A DNA stretch of 64,000 nucleotides, taken from NCBI GenBank assembly GCA_013433145.1, contig CM024184.1, positions 1,922,137 through 1,986,136 of the forward strand. The letters are read 5' to 3'. This stretch comes from Ascaris suum (lineage: Eukaryota > Nematoda > Chromadorea > Rhabditida > Ascarididae). Of the stretch, positions 14,331 to 27,307 are shown piece by piece. Numbering within the stretch: position 1 is the first letter of the stretch; each line of letters opens with the position of its first letter. A program made the translations under genes and the position numbers. The notes under the pieces were generated by a model, which did not search any database, was not told where the DNA came from, and worked only from the letters and a program-made list of their open reading frames with translations.

Positions 14331-15999
14331 AGGGCTATTTCAGAGTTTTATAGCATCATAGAATTGCTGCAACTACGTAGAATCCCATTCACGAATGACT
14401 ACGTGCAAGAAAAACGAATTATATATTATAAGTGATGCAGGTATCTCAAATGTTCTATAAAGGAAGCCAATGCAACTCAATGGAAACATTCGACGACTCA
14501 AATCTCACCTACAAATGCATTAAATATACTACGAAAATAATATTTAGCGGCTATAATCAAATATAGAAAAATGTGGTAAATGTATACAAGCGATTGGCTA
14601 CCGTATAACCCTGTTTAGTAACCCTGGGAATGTATTAATGAGGAGGAAATTTCAATTAAATAAAAATTTCTAGTCAAAAAAAAAACGAATGCATTGCTGC
14701 TATAAAAATGATCACATCTTTGAATGAAACGCCATTATGAAGGAGCTTCTATTATGCGGAAGATATATTATTGCTTTCAATGAAAAAAAAAATAATGGGC
14801 AATTTTGAACGGTCACTTAAATTTCCCGAAGGCGAGCGGAACTTTTATACAAATTTATAGCCTACTTTATGAAATTTTGCTCGAGATTCGTTTAAGAGAG
14901 CGTAGATTGCATAGAGATGAGGCAATTATTCGAGATATTCAAAAAAAAAAATTTAAAGAATATAGAGAAGAAATGACAACGATTTAAAATCGAATTATTT
15001 TCATTTTCCGCTTATTGCAATCTAGACAAAAAATGTTGAGGGGGAATTATTTTGATCATAGACTATTCGATGATCGATCATCTCTTTTTTTTTTGCCATT
15101 CTAGTATTTCAAAGATTTATATGTAGTAATGAATTTTTGGTAATAACTGATTTTAAAATATTAGAACAACAATATTAAAGAGTATAGAGTATCGAACAAG
15201 TTTGATAATGAAATCAATGAAATGTTGATTAATCATCTCAAATGTTTAGCGCGCAATTTCGAAAGCAAAAAATAAAGATGAAATTTTTCTTATTGAACGA
15301 GAAAATGCATATTTATTATAATTTTTATGAAAATCATTTAAAAAATTAAGAAATGAAACGAATTGTGCAAAAATATTTGCATTAATCTTACTTACTGTTT
15401 AAATCTTACTGTTTAAATTTTATAGCAGTAAAATTAACATAATGATCAATTACTTACTTACTAGTTAAATTTTCGATGATCATTAGCAATCGATTTATTT
15501 AGATGTTTATCATTTCAAGGAATTAGACATTACTCTAAGATAAAATATATGGAATAATTGTTAGAATGAATGAAGTAGCAAAAATTAATTTATTCTATAA
15601 AATTTTATTCATTTTTTTTCACACAATTACAGGTAAATATAGGTAAATTATAGGTAAATAATAATTTTCGATATTTTACCGGCGAAATACCTATGAGAAC
15701 AATACTTTTCCACAAATAGCTATCATTTAAAAATGTGTTATATCTAACAAACAATTGTGCTATAAAAATGAAGTTTATTTATTAAATTTAACAATTGTAA
15801 TGATTTATTAGCACTTTTTATTTGTTTCATAGGTTCAACGAGTTCTCTCATGATAAACTCTAATAATAATTTCGAATTACTTTAAGAGAAGATTGAAAAA
15901 TATGAGTGTAAAAAATAATTATCGAACATATCGTTGTTTGGTTATTGAAAATTTAGTTGCCAATAAAAATTATATTGTTTTCGAATAGTGGCGAAACGT

Positions 16000-16092
16000 T
16001 TTTCGTGACATATGCGCCAGGCCAAAGCTTTTCGTGACATATGCGCCATCGTGACATATGCGCCAGGCAAGCTTTTCGTGACATATGCGCCA
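16000..16092 (+). repeat. Four copies of a GTGACATATGCGCCA unit
   Basis: The unit TTTCGTGACATATGCGCCA, or its shorter core, recurs four times at uneven spacing, with AGGC(C)AAGCTT spacers between some copies. No coding frame is evident. Confidence 0.9.
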
Positions 16093-17236
16093 TTTTTAAT
16101 ATACATCCATATGAAAATTTTTTTTATTACATGCTTGAAAATGCCATAAATTGTATATTCATTTTATTTTGAAAATTTTCAACTGGGAAATTTTAAAAAA
16201 TATGAAAAATGATTGAATAATAACGAAAAATTTATAAATATTTTTTCAAAAATATGAAAATAAAAAAAAATTTTAAAATTCATTTCGATAACTCTTCTAT
16301 AATTATCATGCGTAAAAAAAACATTCAATTCGATGATTTATTATTGTGAAAGAAGAAAAAAAAAAGTTTTTGAAAAATTTATGCATAATAATATAGAAAA
16401 AAAAAGAAATATTATTGAAAAAAAAATTTTCGTCTCTGAAAAAAAAAAAAAAATTTTTGTTTTTTCAATAGACTCTCTTCAATTAGCATAAAAATAATGA
16501 AGGAGCGAAAGACTTCAATGATGGTCATTTCAGCAATAAATGAAGAGAGGAATGAAATCTCCAATCGAATTTCAATATTGAGTATTTCAATTAAAGAAAT
16601 TAGTGAATTAAAAGAATTTTTTTTTTTTTGCAAAGAATGAAATTTTTTTCCCCACGGGGAACTGAAAACATTTCAAACAATAGAGGCGGGGGGGGGGGAT
16701 TTGTGTTATTTCATAGTTTTTCTTTTTAACGATTTTACCTAATGGAAAATATTTCATAGATAAAAATTTACGAAGAATGAAAAATAACACTGAGAAAAAA
16801 TATTCATTATTTTATGAAGAAAATCTAAAATCGTAAAATTATTTTACATTGAAATCATACTAATTATTAGACCGACCGGTTATAAAGTATAAATTTTAAA
16901 ATGATCATTTTTCATTTCATATCGGTTTTTGAAACAAAAAAAAAAAAATTCCACATAGAAATTTCATTAATTCTCTAGCATTTAACGATTCATTTGAAAC
17001 GCTAATATGATCAAATAAAGGAAAATCTCATAAATTTTAGCAATCATCGATTTTGTTCTCTTCAAGTGAAACTTCAACACTAATAGACTTAAAGATTACT
17101 AGGAATCTTCTAATAAATCTTCATTGATTCGATATAAAATATTAATAAAATTTTAGGATAAATTGAAAAGATTTTTTTATTGAAAATTATTATGCGTGAA
17201 TTCCAATAAATTACTAACTTATTTTGTTTATATTTA

Positions 17237-17386
17237 GTTTCTACCTATATTTCTACCTAATTTTTATCTATACCTCCGTCCAGTTTCTACCTATATTTCT
17301 ACCTAATTTTTATCTATATCTCCATCCAGTTTCTACCTATATTTCTACCTAATTTTTCTCTATACCTCCATCCAGTTTTTACCAAT
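17237..17386 (+). repeat. 46-bp minisatellite, about three copies
   Basis: A unit beginning GTTTCTACCTATATTTCTAC repeats with a period of 46 at 17237, 17283 and 17329; the last copy is slightly diverged. Confidence 0.9.
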
Positions 17387-17693
17387 ATTTCTAAAATCAT
17401 AAAATTCTTGCCTCTATTCAACCTTTCTTCCATATTTAATAATCTAGATAACACGTTTAGAATCTGACCAAGATCAATTTTTGCCAAATTTCACTAATAC
17501 AAAAAGATACAAAGATTTCACCAATAGATAGAAAAACTGATTGAAAAATTATAAAGAAATGACATTTAAATAAAAGGTTTTCATTAAAAATTTGCGAAAG
17601 AAATATATGCAAATTTTGTTTTTTTTTTTGCGAGTTATAGAGAGTTCATCGATCAAAAGGCACAAAACATAAATACGAGTCACATTTAGCCGA

Positions 17694-18660
17694 TCATTGT
17701 AATTCGAGAAAGTTTCCTATAGATATTCGAAACCCCGACATGATGCATCGACGGCGATATCTCGAATGGCAACACCGATCTAACAATATCGCTTGCGAAT
17801 CATTCGATTTAAAAGTGACTATTGTCGTATTAGGCGTCTTCGCGAAGTACTTCCTTTCTGCCGATTTCTTACCTGAGGGAAACTGGATGGGAGGAGGGAG
17901 AGCAAGAGGGGGGGGGGGGGGGGCTGGGGTCAATTACATGATCATATGAGGAGATCAAAACTCTTCCTCTCCCTTTCTCTTTGTCTTGTATACGGTCAAG
18001 GGATAAGCACACGTTTTCCCTTGTTCTATCACGCTAAAGCCTCATTAATGTTGCAATTCTTTTGAGATGTGCACCAACGAACAAGTTTACCTCTTCTTTC
18101 TTTCTCCATCTTCGTCGTTCTCTTCCTCTTCCCCTCTTTTTTTCTCGCGGTGATTGCTGAATTTCAATGAGCTCTGTAAAATGAGATAGATTTTCTGCGA
18201 ATAACCTATGCTCTTGCAGAAAAAAAAAATGGCGAGAAAGAAGGATGTCTCGAAGGTGGAGAAGGAAGATGTGAAGGAAATCCTTGAAAAGAAAACTAGA
18301 TTAGTCGTCCCCCTTCTTTTCCGTCCTCCATTCCAATAATCATTCCTTTAAGGACATTCGAATCGTTGTCATTCCTTAACAAATGAATAAAGATGGCTGC
18401 AGTAGAAAAATAGAAGCAGTTTATGGGGGAGCAACACGACCCCCGAACAAAAGCATAACCAAAGACATATAAACGGGCCGAATCTCGACTTATATAGGCT
18501 CCAGATATCACCTGAGGCGTCACAAGAGTACATAAGTCGATCAATGACATTATGTGAAGAACAATCGATTATATGAGTAATTGTGGTCTTTGCCATACTA
18601 GAGTACAAGTAGATATCTCGGATTAATTCTTCGATTTCATATCATTATTTCATTAACGGT
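17694..18660 (-). CDS. Candidate exon pair with CUB-like signature
   Basis: Tentative. On the minus strand an open stretch runs from roughly 18650 to 18512 (containing THIIDCSSHNVIDRLMYSCD) and ends TCA G before GTGATA, phase 1. A second open stretch runs from 17872, after a pyrimidine tract and TCAG, to a TGA at 17694, and needs phase 1 in, so the two join in frame. The joined reading has NTTIVTFKSNDS followed after an insert by SGFRISI, like the vtFxSD...GF end of a CUB domain. The usual middle of a CUB domain is not seen and the 5' end is missing. TCAG followed by GTAAG at 17872 could equally be a donor. Both stretches are GC-richer than their surroundings. This could be a gene fragment or a pseudogene. 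Confidence 0.35.
18229..18303 (+). CDS. Candidate first exon, Lys-rich peptide
   Basis: CTCTTGCAG followed by ten A and an in-frame ATG gives MARKKDVSKVEKEDVKEILE and a few more residues, before a possible GTCGTC donor or an in-frame TAA further on. An acceptor-like signal just before the ATG fits a trans-spliced start. No downstream exon was found, and Lys/Glu-rich readings arise easily in purine-rich DNA. Confidence 0.25.
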
Positions 18661-20154
18661 CGTTCACAAATAAATTGTACACGTCTAATTGGGAAATTTC
18701 ATTGATTGAGATGCCTGCTATTTGGCTACTACAGTCTTCATAAGTCCTGAAGTAATTATACAAATACGGTAAACGTTTTTTTTTTGGTTTTCTTCCGGTT
18801 GATTTCCTATGAAACTTTTTGTTTTGTGTTTACCATCAATAATTGCCCACATATTTGTGCACGTGAAGATTTTTTTGTGTACAAATTCAGGTATTAGTTT
18901 TGTGCTTTCGTGAATTTGCATCTTCTTCAAAGCGTATATCGATGAGATCTTGTCTGACTACCTGTCTGTCTGTGTTTGTCTGTTCTGTCCGCCAACTTGT
19001 CTGCCATTCGAACAGTTTGTCTCTCTTTTCACCGATTTTTCTACCTGTCCACCAAACATTTCCGACTCATCAACGAGTAAAGTTAAACGTTTAAGTTAAA
19101 GTTATGAAATCTGCTATTATAATTTATGCAAAACATGTGCGTATTTTGCAACTACACGCATCATTACAACGTTTGACTCTTTCATGATCTCAAAAAAAAA
19201 AAAAAAAATTTATTAATTGATGAGAGATTTTTGCGAGCGGTCGGTCTTGGTAGATTTTTGTGAGCGGTTGGTCGAGTTAAACTGTCACTATATTATTATT
19301 CACGATTTTAATATTCATTCTCGTTTGGCGAAAATATTTGATCGAATAATTTGGCGTTCGAAAGCGTTCATCAAGCCGTTTACCTCTAATATACTTTTTC
19401 CATTGTTTACGTTGATTTACCTCAAAGAATATATTTAAAATAACAGGTAAAATAACAGGTAGCCAAGTAATCAGATGGGTGTTTACGCTTGTGGCATTTA
19501 AAAAAATATGTGTAAATTTACCGTTGACAAGGTAATTGATGCAATATTCGCCGAATGAATTATTTTACTAAATATGTAAATTCGGTTGTCGAGATCACTG
19601 AGAAGAATTCGAGCGATTGCGAACAGGCTGATAAATGAATATTCTTACGCACTAAAAAAAAACAACAACAATTTTTCAGTGGATTTTTTTTAAATCACAC
19701 AATTTTTTTTTTGAATCGCTGAAAATTTTCGCCAATTTCTGCAAAAACTCATCCTTCTTTTCGTTTCATTGAAATGCCAGTCAAAATTCTAGATAAGAAC
19801 ATTCCGTATAACTCCATTATTCTTTTGAATCCAGCTGATAAGTTCGTCATTTATTTGCTGTTGTGATTCTATCGATAACAATTTTTTCCACTTATCTTTC
19901 AGGAACTACATTCTCTTCCTGCAAAATCTATAGCATATCTCACTAGGATGTTTCCTTTCCGTGTGAAAATTACCTTATGCAATAGCAACATTCAAGTGTC
20001 AATTTTACGCATCTATCGTTTGCTAATTGAAGGCATATTCAGGTGTACTTCTATTGGTAGTAGATTCAAGGATACTTTCACCTGATAAGACAATATTAAG
20101 TGGAGCCGATATTTCTAGAGGGAATCCCGCATGTGGATTCAACCACCATAGACG
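18661..20154. other. Intergenic stretch upstream of mrps-16
   Basis: No supported exon. It contains short repeated phrases (GAGCGGTCGGT-like, near 19.24-19.27 kb) and poly(A)/poly(T) runs. TATTCAG at 20036-20042 is a possible trans-splice or 5' UTR acceptor for mrps-16. Confidence 0.4.
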
Positions 20155-22356
20155 ATGCGAAAATTGGTGCTCCCAAAATATTTCGGTCGTCCTTCGATTG
20201 GACTCGCTTTATTTGGATGCGCCAATCGTCCTTTCTATCATATCTGTGTGTTTCCCGATAGGGCACTTGGACGTCGCTCCGAAAGCAGCATTCTTGAACA
20301 GGTTCCACTTATATTTGTGACCGTTTTTGTGAGCTTTTTATCTTATATTTTCACGTCTCCCTAAGAGGAAAGCTATCAAATTTGGATGTTTTTTCGCCGC
20401 CTTTTTTAACAATAATATTGCTAAGAAATGTTTTTTCAAGCAAAACTTTCTTCAGGATTAGACTTTAATTGCTTCCCCAAAGAAAATCTCAGGTTTTACC
20501 TGTTTCATTGTACAGGTAAACACCTCCTGCCCTTTCCCTCTCCGCCAATCGAAGTTTGAGCGTACGTAGGTCGTTTTCAGTGCTCGTGATGTTATTGATC
20601 AAGACGATTATATGTCTGTCTTAGAATAATTCTTCCGATAATAGTTCTGCATCATTTTAACTCTCCGCAAAAAAATTTCCAATGTTTCTTGAGTTGGAAG
20701 AAATATCATCGAAATACATCATATTCTCGTGATTGTATATCACTATCTGATGCTCAAATAAGGGGGTCAGTTTTTAGAACTTGGTAAATCGTCGTTCATA
20801 GATTTAGTCATAACTTTCCGCCGTTTGTTGAATCGTTTCTTTCTCTTTTTTAAGGAAAATTTAGCTTGCATTAAGTAAAATTAAGTTATATTTTGCATAA
20901 TATAATCGAAGGATTACCTATGAAGGAAGTTCGTCCAGGTGTAATAATGTAGAATCGTTGGAATTTTTATCTGCTACTGGGGGGGGGGGTGTATTTACAG
21001 GAGTACGGTAGATGATTTTCATGATTTTATGTAGTGGTTAATAATTTTCTTTGTTCCAATTCGCATCTTCAGATTGAGGATTTCTTTTGATTAATTTATT
21101 TTAAAGGTGTAAGTGATGCGAACCTGAGAAAGCCACTCAAATCGGTGATTGCTTTGTCTCAGAAATCTAATCGTGCATCTCATGCGACTCTTTAAAAAGT
21201 TATATTTTGTAGTATAAGTGAGCTTGGCTCACATCGTTGATACCGCTTACCGGAAACAAGGAATAAACAATCTCGTTATTTGATCAAATTCGTTATCTCC
21301 AGTAAGCCAACGTTTTACTATTGACTAGGGAAAGGGGGGGGGGGGAGGACGGAGATTCTAGGACCGATTGTTGATCAAGTTGATCAAGTTGACTAAGTTG
21401 ACTAAAGGCAATGGATAAAGACGTCAACGATACATGAATACAGGACATATTTGGGTGGTTACTATATCACACGATTCTGATATTAGAATTGCCGAATTCT
21501 CGTCTAGTTTCGTTAATTTTATTTTCTTTTATTGTTTTAGGTGGGTACATTCGATCCGTTGCCAAACGTACGTAACGAGAAACTCGTTGCGTTGAATATT
21601 GGTCGAATCAAATATTGGATCGGCGAACGTAACGCTCACATATCAGTACCCGTTCTTGAATTGCTAGGTACATTAGCGTTTAACAATTTTTCGATTTTTG
21701 TGAAAATTTGACGAGAAATTTTCGATGACATGAAGAAATAGAGAACGATAGCAAACACCTGTAATAAGATGGGTTGTTAATATTTGGTGATATTATTTCG
21801 CACAGAAGATGCTCTATTCGATCGTCTATTCAACATATCCACAAATGAATTTTGATATATTGGAATCCTCTTTGCAATGTTGTGTTGTATAGTGTTGAAT
21901 TGTGACACCATTCTAAGGTTTTCTTTGGTATTCTTTATTCAACCGGCACATGAAATCTGACTTTTTTTTTTGAAGGTCTCTATCTTATATTTGTGCATTT
22001 TAGGTCTGTGTGGATTATTTCCCATTCATCCGAAAACCTTCATTCGTGCTCGGAATTGTCGAAGGCTCGCCGAAGCCGCTGCACAACAGGCCGCTTTGAA
22101 AAAAGAGGCAGAAGAAAAGGCAAAAGAGGAAAAGAACGAGACACAGGAGAGCAAAACAGGTGGAAAGGAAAAGACAGGAGGTGTTGAAAGGGAACAGTTG
22201 AAGGAGCCAGAGAGTGAAAATAAAGACAAGCAACTAAAGAGAGAAGAGGACAAAGCTGAAAAGACCGACGACTCAAGGGGAAAAGAGGGAGACGACTCAA
22301 GAGTAGAGGCAAGACCTGCAAAGAAAATCACAGAAGACTCAGCGAGTAAAAATTAA
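20155..22356 (+). CDS. mrps-16: Mitochondrial small-subunit ribosomal protein bS16m
   Basis: Three exons, 20155-20301 (phase 0 out), 21541-21667 (phase 1 out) and 22004-22356 (TAA stop), encode about 208 residues. The product is the S16 protein of the mitochondrial small ribosomal subunit, which binds rRNA during assembly. Family landmarks: RPSIGLALFGCANRPFYHIC (residues 12-31), ALGRRSE, then VGTFDPLPN opening exon 2, GRIKYWIGERNAHIS, and GLFPIHPKTF in exon 3. ATG 20155 is chosen because MRKL begins the family's usual start directly. From about residue 112 there is a tail of some 95 residues, rich in Lys, Glu, Ala, Asp and Ser and probably coiled or disordered; bacterial S16 is much shorter, and the tail's role is unknown. 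All introns are GT-AG and in phase. The IL-17 receptor-like gene follows directly on the same strand. Confidence 0.95.
21370..21406 (+). repeat. Short GTTGA(T/C) tandem repeat in mrps-16 intron 2 side
   Basis: GTTGATCAA and GTTGACTAA units recur four to five times just after a poly(G) tract in the long intron between exons 1 and 2 of mrps-16. Confidence 0.7.
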
Positions 22357-22440
22357 GACATAATGCGAGGAGTGATACAGGAAGTTGGTTGGCTGCTGCC
22401 AAGTATCAGTTGTCTGTTCCCTCATTTGTTAATAAATTTG
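22357..22440 (+). promoter_or_regulatory. Short spacer between mrps-16 and the receptor gene
   Basis: Holds AATAAA at 22431-22436, the only polyadenylation-like hexamer seen for mrps-16, plus ATACAG and ATCAG that could serve as trans-splice acceptors. A frame open from ATG 22363, six bases after the mrps-16 stop, runs through the spacer into the receptor frame. Confidence 0.4.
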
Positions 22441-25400
22441 ATGATTTTTTATACGAATTGGTCATTAATCTTTGCTTCATGTCCAGATGATGTAGAAATA
22501 TTTAAACGGGTCGATTCGGAGGGGGAATATTTTCCGGATCAATTGAACTACTCACTAGAGCGTGACACTATGGCATGTGATGATCTGCAATTGCTATATC
22601 CGAACATATATGCGGCGCCATGCGAAGATGCTGATTTAGACGTGACGATTTCATCGATTCCCGTATTACCGAATGGCACTAATATGTAATTTCTTCATTG
22701 TGTTCTTCTTTGCTTTGAAGGAGTAGTTGATCGGTGGAAGAGGGGGGGGGGAGGAAGGGGTTCGGGGAAACATAAACAGTGAGATCCCTAAGTTTTCGGG
22801 AAAATCATATGATCCGTTCCAGGGCGCAGTGAGATCGGTTGGTTGCGGCGAAGAAATTCATTATCGCGATTTTCATAGTGATTGGCGACTTTAATCCTTC
22901 TAACCTCAATTTATCTTTTGCTGTTTTCAAAATCTTAAGGGCTCAGCTGATGATCCGAGCGAAGAAGAGTGGGAATGAAGAACGAGAGGAGGGGGGAGGG
23001 GAGGGGAGGGGAGAAATTGATGGCTGAAAAGCTTATAGCGCGGGATTTTAAACTTTGAATTTCATTTCCTCTCCTGTTTTCTATTATTTTTTTCTCTTCT
23101 CTTTCTCATTGTTTTTTTACTATATCCTTTCTGGTTAGTTGAAATCCTACTGATGCAGAGTGAGTACAGCTCGTTGAATGACTTTATTTAGACTAGGAAT
23201 ATCAACGAGGAATATTTCCCGGAAATTTCTTTCTTGTATGAGTGGGCATATTGGGCGCCCGAATTGCGGTGTTCGAATAAGAATGCACCTGAGGGGTTGG
23301 GTATCTTCTTACCTGCGTCTTTTTTTTTCGCTCATTCATTATCGCATTTTTGATCTTTGAAGACAGAGCAATATTGAATTATTTAAAGCTTTTTCTTAAT
23401 TAAGTAGATGTTCTGTGCGATGTTTAAGTGTTTATTAGTGCAGAGCAAGGTGTTAAATTTGGTGTACAACCAACACAATATGAATACTTCCTTATTATTT
23501 CCGGTTTTAAGTATTTACGTATTGTGATCCGTTAAATCTGTTTAACGCTTATTATCGTTTCCGTCTATTTTTTCTAGTTTTTTTAAAACAAGATTCTCAT
23601 TATCCTCTGATATTGTTATTATTGGTTTTTTTTTTTTGCAGTTTACCTTATGTAAATCTGAATATTTCGGCATTGGTTCATACACCATGTTCGCATGTAT
23701 TTTTTCGATTGCAATGTCTAGAAGCACCGGATCATGACGATCAATATTGCCACGATCATGAGGTTATTTTTCTTAATTTACTATGAAGCGTTGAATATTT
23801 TATTTTTATTTTGTTTTATTTTGAGTCCTGAAGTGGAGAAGAATAACTTGGGCGAGTAGATATTAGATGTGTGAAAGCAGTAATAGTGTAATCCATGTGT
23901 CGAAATGCTAAAATTGTAAGTTTAGGCTCAGATACGCAAATGGGGTCGAATGATATGGCCATGTCGTGCATTATCGGTGTCTAAAATGGCCCTAATAAGA
24001 TTGCCGTTTCGTTTCGGTTATCATTGCTTTCGTCTATTCGGCCATTCACATTATCTCATCAATGTTTCGCTTGTTCCACCATTGTGCACGTTAGTCTTCT
24101 TTTTGCATTTTCATTTCTTATTCTAATTTTTTACATATTCTGTTAGATTTTCATATTCTCACTTCTTTTTTTTTTTTTTTAAATTTGCATCTCAACGTAC
24201 CATCTTTGAAGTGATTAATTATACTAAGGTATATTGTAGCAATTTTTCAAAGGTATATTGTAACAATTTTTGCGCTATAAATGCCAACATAGTGAGAGTA
24301 CAAGCCATTTAAACAGGCTAGTCTGGTTCTATATTCTATGTTCATAAATATAAGGCCAAGTATGAAATATATTTATTTTATGATGATAAAAATTGGTTTT
24401 ATTTTTTTACTTTTGGCCAAATATGTGGAAAAACTACTTGATTTGCTGTTTCGGTGATATAATATGATGGTTGTGTTGTTCTTTCACGATGAGGCTATCC
24501 TCCGGCAACAGGAATGAGGACATAATTCACTCAATCTCGGTGAGAGAGGCATTGCGGGGTGGAAGAAGAACTTGTGCGATGGAGCTTTCGCCTTTTTTTC
24601 CCCTATTTCGTCTACACCATTGACCTTCACATTTGTTTTTGGATATTTTCGGATTCTCTTTCATCCTTGTTCATCTCCGATCCTTGGTCATCTCGTTGTA
24701 TGATACTATGTGGACAATACGTCTAGGTTGTGGATGATTTCTATAGAAATGCTATTTTCAGGTCTTCATTAATTGTGACGATTCCTCTAGAAACGCAGCT
24801 GCATTCTTCTATTGCTCAATTTTATAATGGAGATTTATTCAATCCTACCGATTGGTCTCCGCTTGTTATCGTTGATCTCACGCCTGCCGATGTTCGTGAC
24901 ATATTGTTATTAAGCTGTTGGGGAGGGGGGGGGGGGGGAGAGGAGGGATAGGGAGATGCTTGCCAAGCTCCTGAGGTTAGCTCCTGGTCGGAGCCTGGGA
25001 ACATCCGAATTTGCCGACGAACGAATAATTAATTCGGGCAGTGTTCAGTCCACACGAAGCGACGTAACTTATCGAGATTTATCTCAGAAGGTCGTCTTGA
25101 TGGAAGCTGAACACGAGCAATTATAATTGCATGAGCGGAAGCGGACGAAGCTGCATTAGCATAGGAATTCATGAAGAGCATCTCCACTTGAAGCATGACT
25201 TGTTTTGCGAATTGGACATTAAATGTTACATTGAAAGAGAAATTCTCACCCACATAATGTCCCAATTCAAATTCGTAAGCAAAAGCATATTGGACGTGAA
25301 TTGAAGTTCGAGCAATCCTTTAAAGAGGCTCTAACAACGATACTAGTGAAAAGAATACTGCGTTGGCTATATATGCGCAAAAGTAAACTGCGCGGCTTCT

Positions 25401-27218
25401 CTTAGGTCAAACCTATAATGTTTTGGAAAAAAGCGCTTATTATTGTTTTTAAGTGCATAATGTTTCTTGCGTTCAGATGTGTGACAGCAGTCTTCTTAAC
25501 ACAGTGATATTCATTATTAATTGCTTATATCAGTAAGCAAATTTCAATATATCAGTACCAGTCAATTCATTCGCTGCTATCATTCAACTTTTTTTCCACT
25601 TTTTCTACGGATTCAGTTAGTGAGGAAGGTGGAGGAAACGTTTCTATGGCCACATAAATGTCCCCATCTCGAACTCAGTCAAAGATAAAAGACTAGGCGA
25701 GGCCACCTTGGAGAGGAAAGCGTAGCATCGACCGTACATAAAACCTAAACTAGTTTGAAAAAGGAATCCGAGTGGTGAGAAGAGGTCATATGCGTAGTTG
25801 TGGCTTCGACTCAGTCACACGCTCGATCATTCTAGCTATTTTTGTCCTTAGTTGGAACTGAGCTAGGCCAGATCTCCTATCTTTTCTCTTTGTGTTTCCA
25901 TTTTTTTCTGAATAGAGGAAATGTGCGATTTGAGGTGATTAACGTTCTAATGAATTTTTAGGGTGTATGGCTACGTTATGAACGTCCATCGGATCGTCGT
26001 ATAAAACAAATGACCTTTACAATATATGAGAAACGTGATACATCCAATAAATTTGTTTTCACCGAGATTTTGGATGCCCCAAATAGTGGATTCAAATGGA
26101 CGAATGTACCGGCCGGGAACTATTCGGCGTTCGTTTATGTCAATAGACACGATTGTAGTCTATTGTGTAGTGATGGGGATAGTGGATGTATTATTTGCCC
26201 TCATACGATGGTTAAATTTTCAATCGTCAAAGATAAATACACGACAGCATGGAGGAACCTCAGGTCGGTAGCGAACTTCGCGAAGGTGCTCGCATTGGCC
26301 TTATTGGGTGAGTTTTAATAATTGACAGTATTGGGTTAAAGGTTTCTAGCACCAGTGTTCGGCATATAATTTCAGTTCATCATCTCTCTTGCTTGCAAAT
26401 TGTCGCAAAATTCTATTTGTACTTTATCGGCTTTTAACCATGTGTGGAATTCTGCATTTTTACTCGTCATCAACTCATAGTTTAATTGCTATCGAATTTT
26501 TTTTTCGTCCACAGCATTCGTCTGATATCTAAGGGAGGAGCTTAAGGATTTATTGTCGTAGTTTGATTGACTCTTAAGAGTTTTGTGGAACCCGGATTTT
26601 CCGGATCGCTGGTCTCTTGTGCATTCGTTTCTGGAATATTTGGGATGGTTTACACTTTTATATGATTGTTGTTTTAAGTGAAGTAATGGATTATTTTTGC
26701 ATTTATGTTAGGTGAACGGGAATTGCAGTGATGTTGGAAATGAGTAAATAAAATCGAAGAGTCTTTGCGATATCTGTTTTTAGATTCATTTGCGATATGT
26801 TTTTCTGGGCATAAATAGTATGCAGAATGAGGCTGCAGAAAATTTGATTAATGACGAAACCGATGGCAGAGGTTTCGTTTTATCGCTTAGGAAATTGTGA
26901 CGACATTCTGTACTGTCGCCTTTGTGCTTCTTACACAGTAATTCTCTAATGGCATTCGTTTTTTTTTTTCATTTTCTGTTGTACCGCGTCCCGTCTCCCC
27001 TCCCTCCCCTCTCCCTCCCTCCCTCCTCCTTATCCATCCATCCGTACACCCATTTCATTTTCATTCCTCCAGTCGGAGGCTTTGAAGAGAGTTGCTGAAA
27101 TGACCCCGAGAAGGTGTGCTGGGAAGGTTTTGATTTTGTTGATGTATAGATGTTGAAAAGAGCTGTTTAGATGTTCCGATTTCTGGACAACTCTATACTA
27201 CTTATTATTTACTATTAT

Positions 27219-27307
<89 letters not shown>

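Larger units (their letters stand above)
13387..17693. other. Non-coding stretch with repeats
   Basis: No supported gene. It includes a pyrimidine-rich zone (13.42-13.70 kb), a perfect long hairpin (14.09-14.14 kb), a possible mobile-element end (14.27 kb), a four-copy short repeat (16.0 kb), several poly(A)/poly(T) runs and a 46-bp minisatellite (17.24 kb). Confidence 0.5.

Noticed and set aside
22026..22331. Minus-strand open frames over mrps-16 exon 3
   Set aside because: Shadow of the Lys/Glu-rich tail, which reads as Ser/Phe/Leu on the opposite strand.
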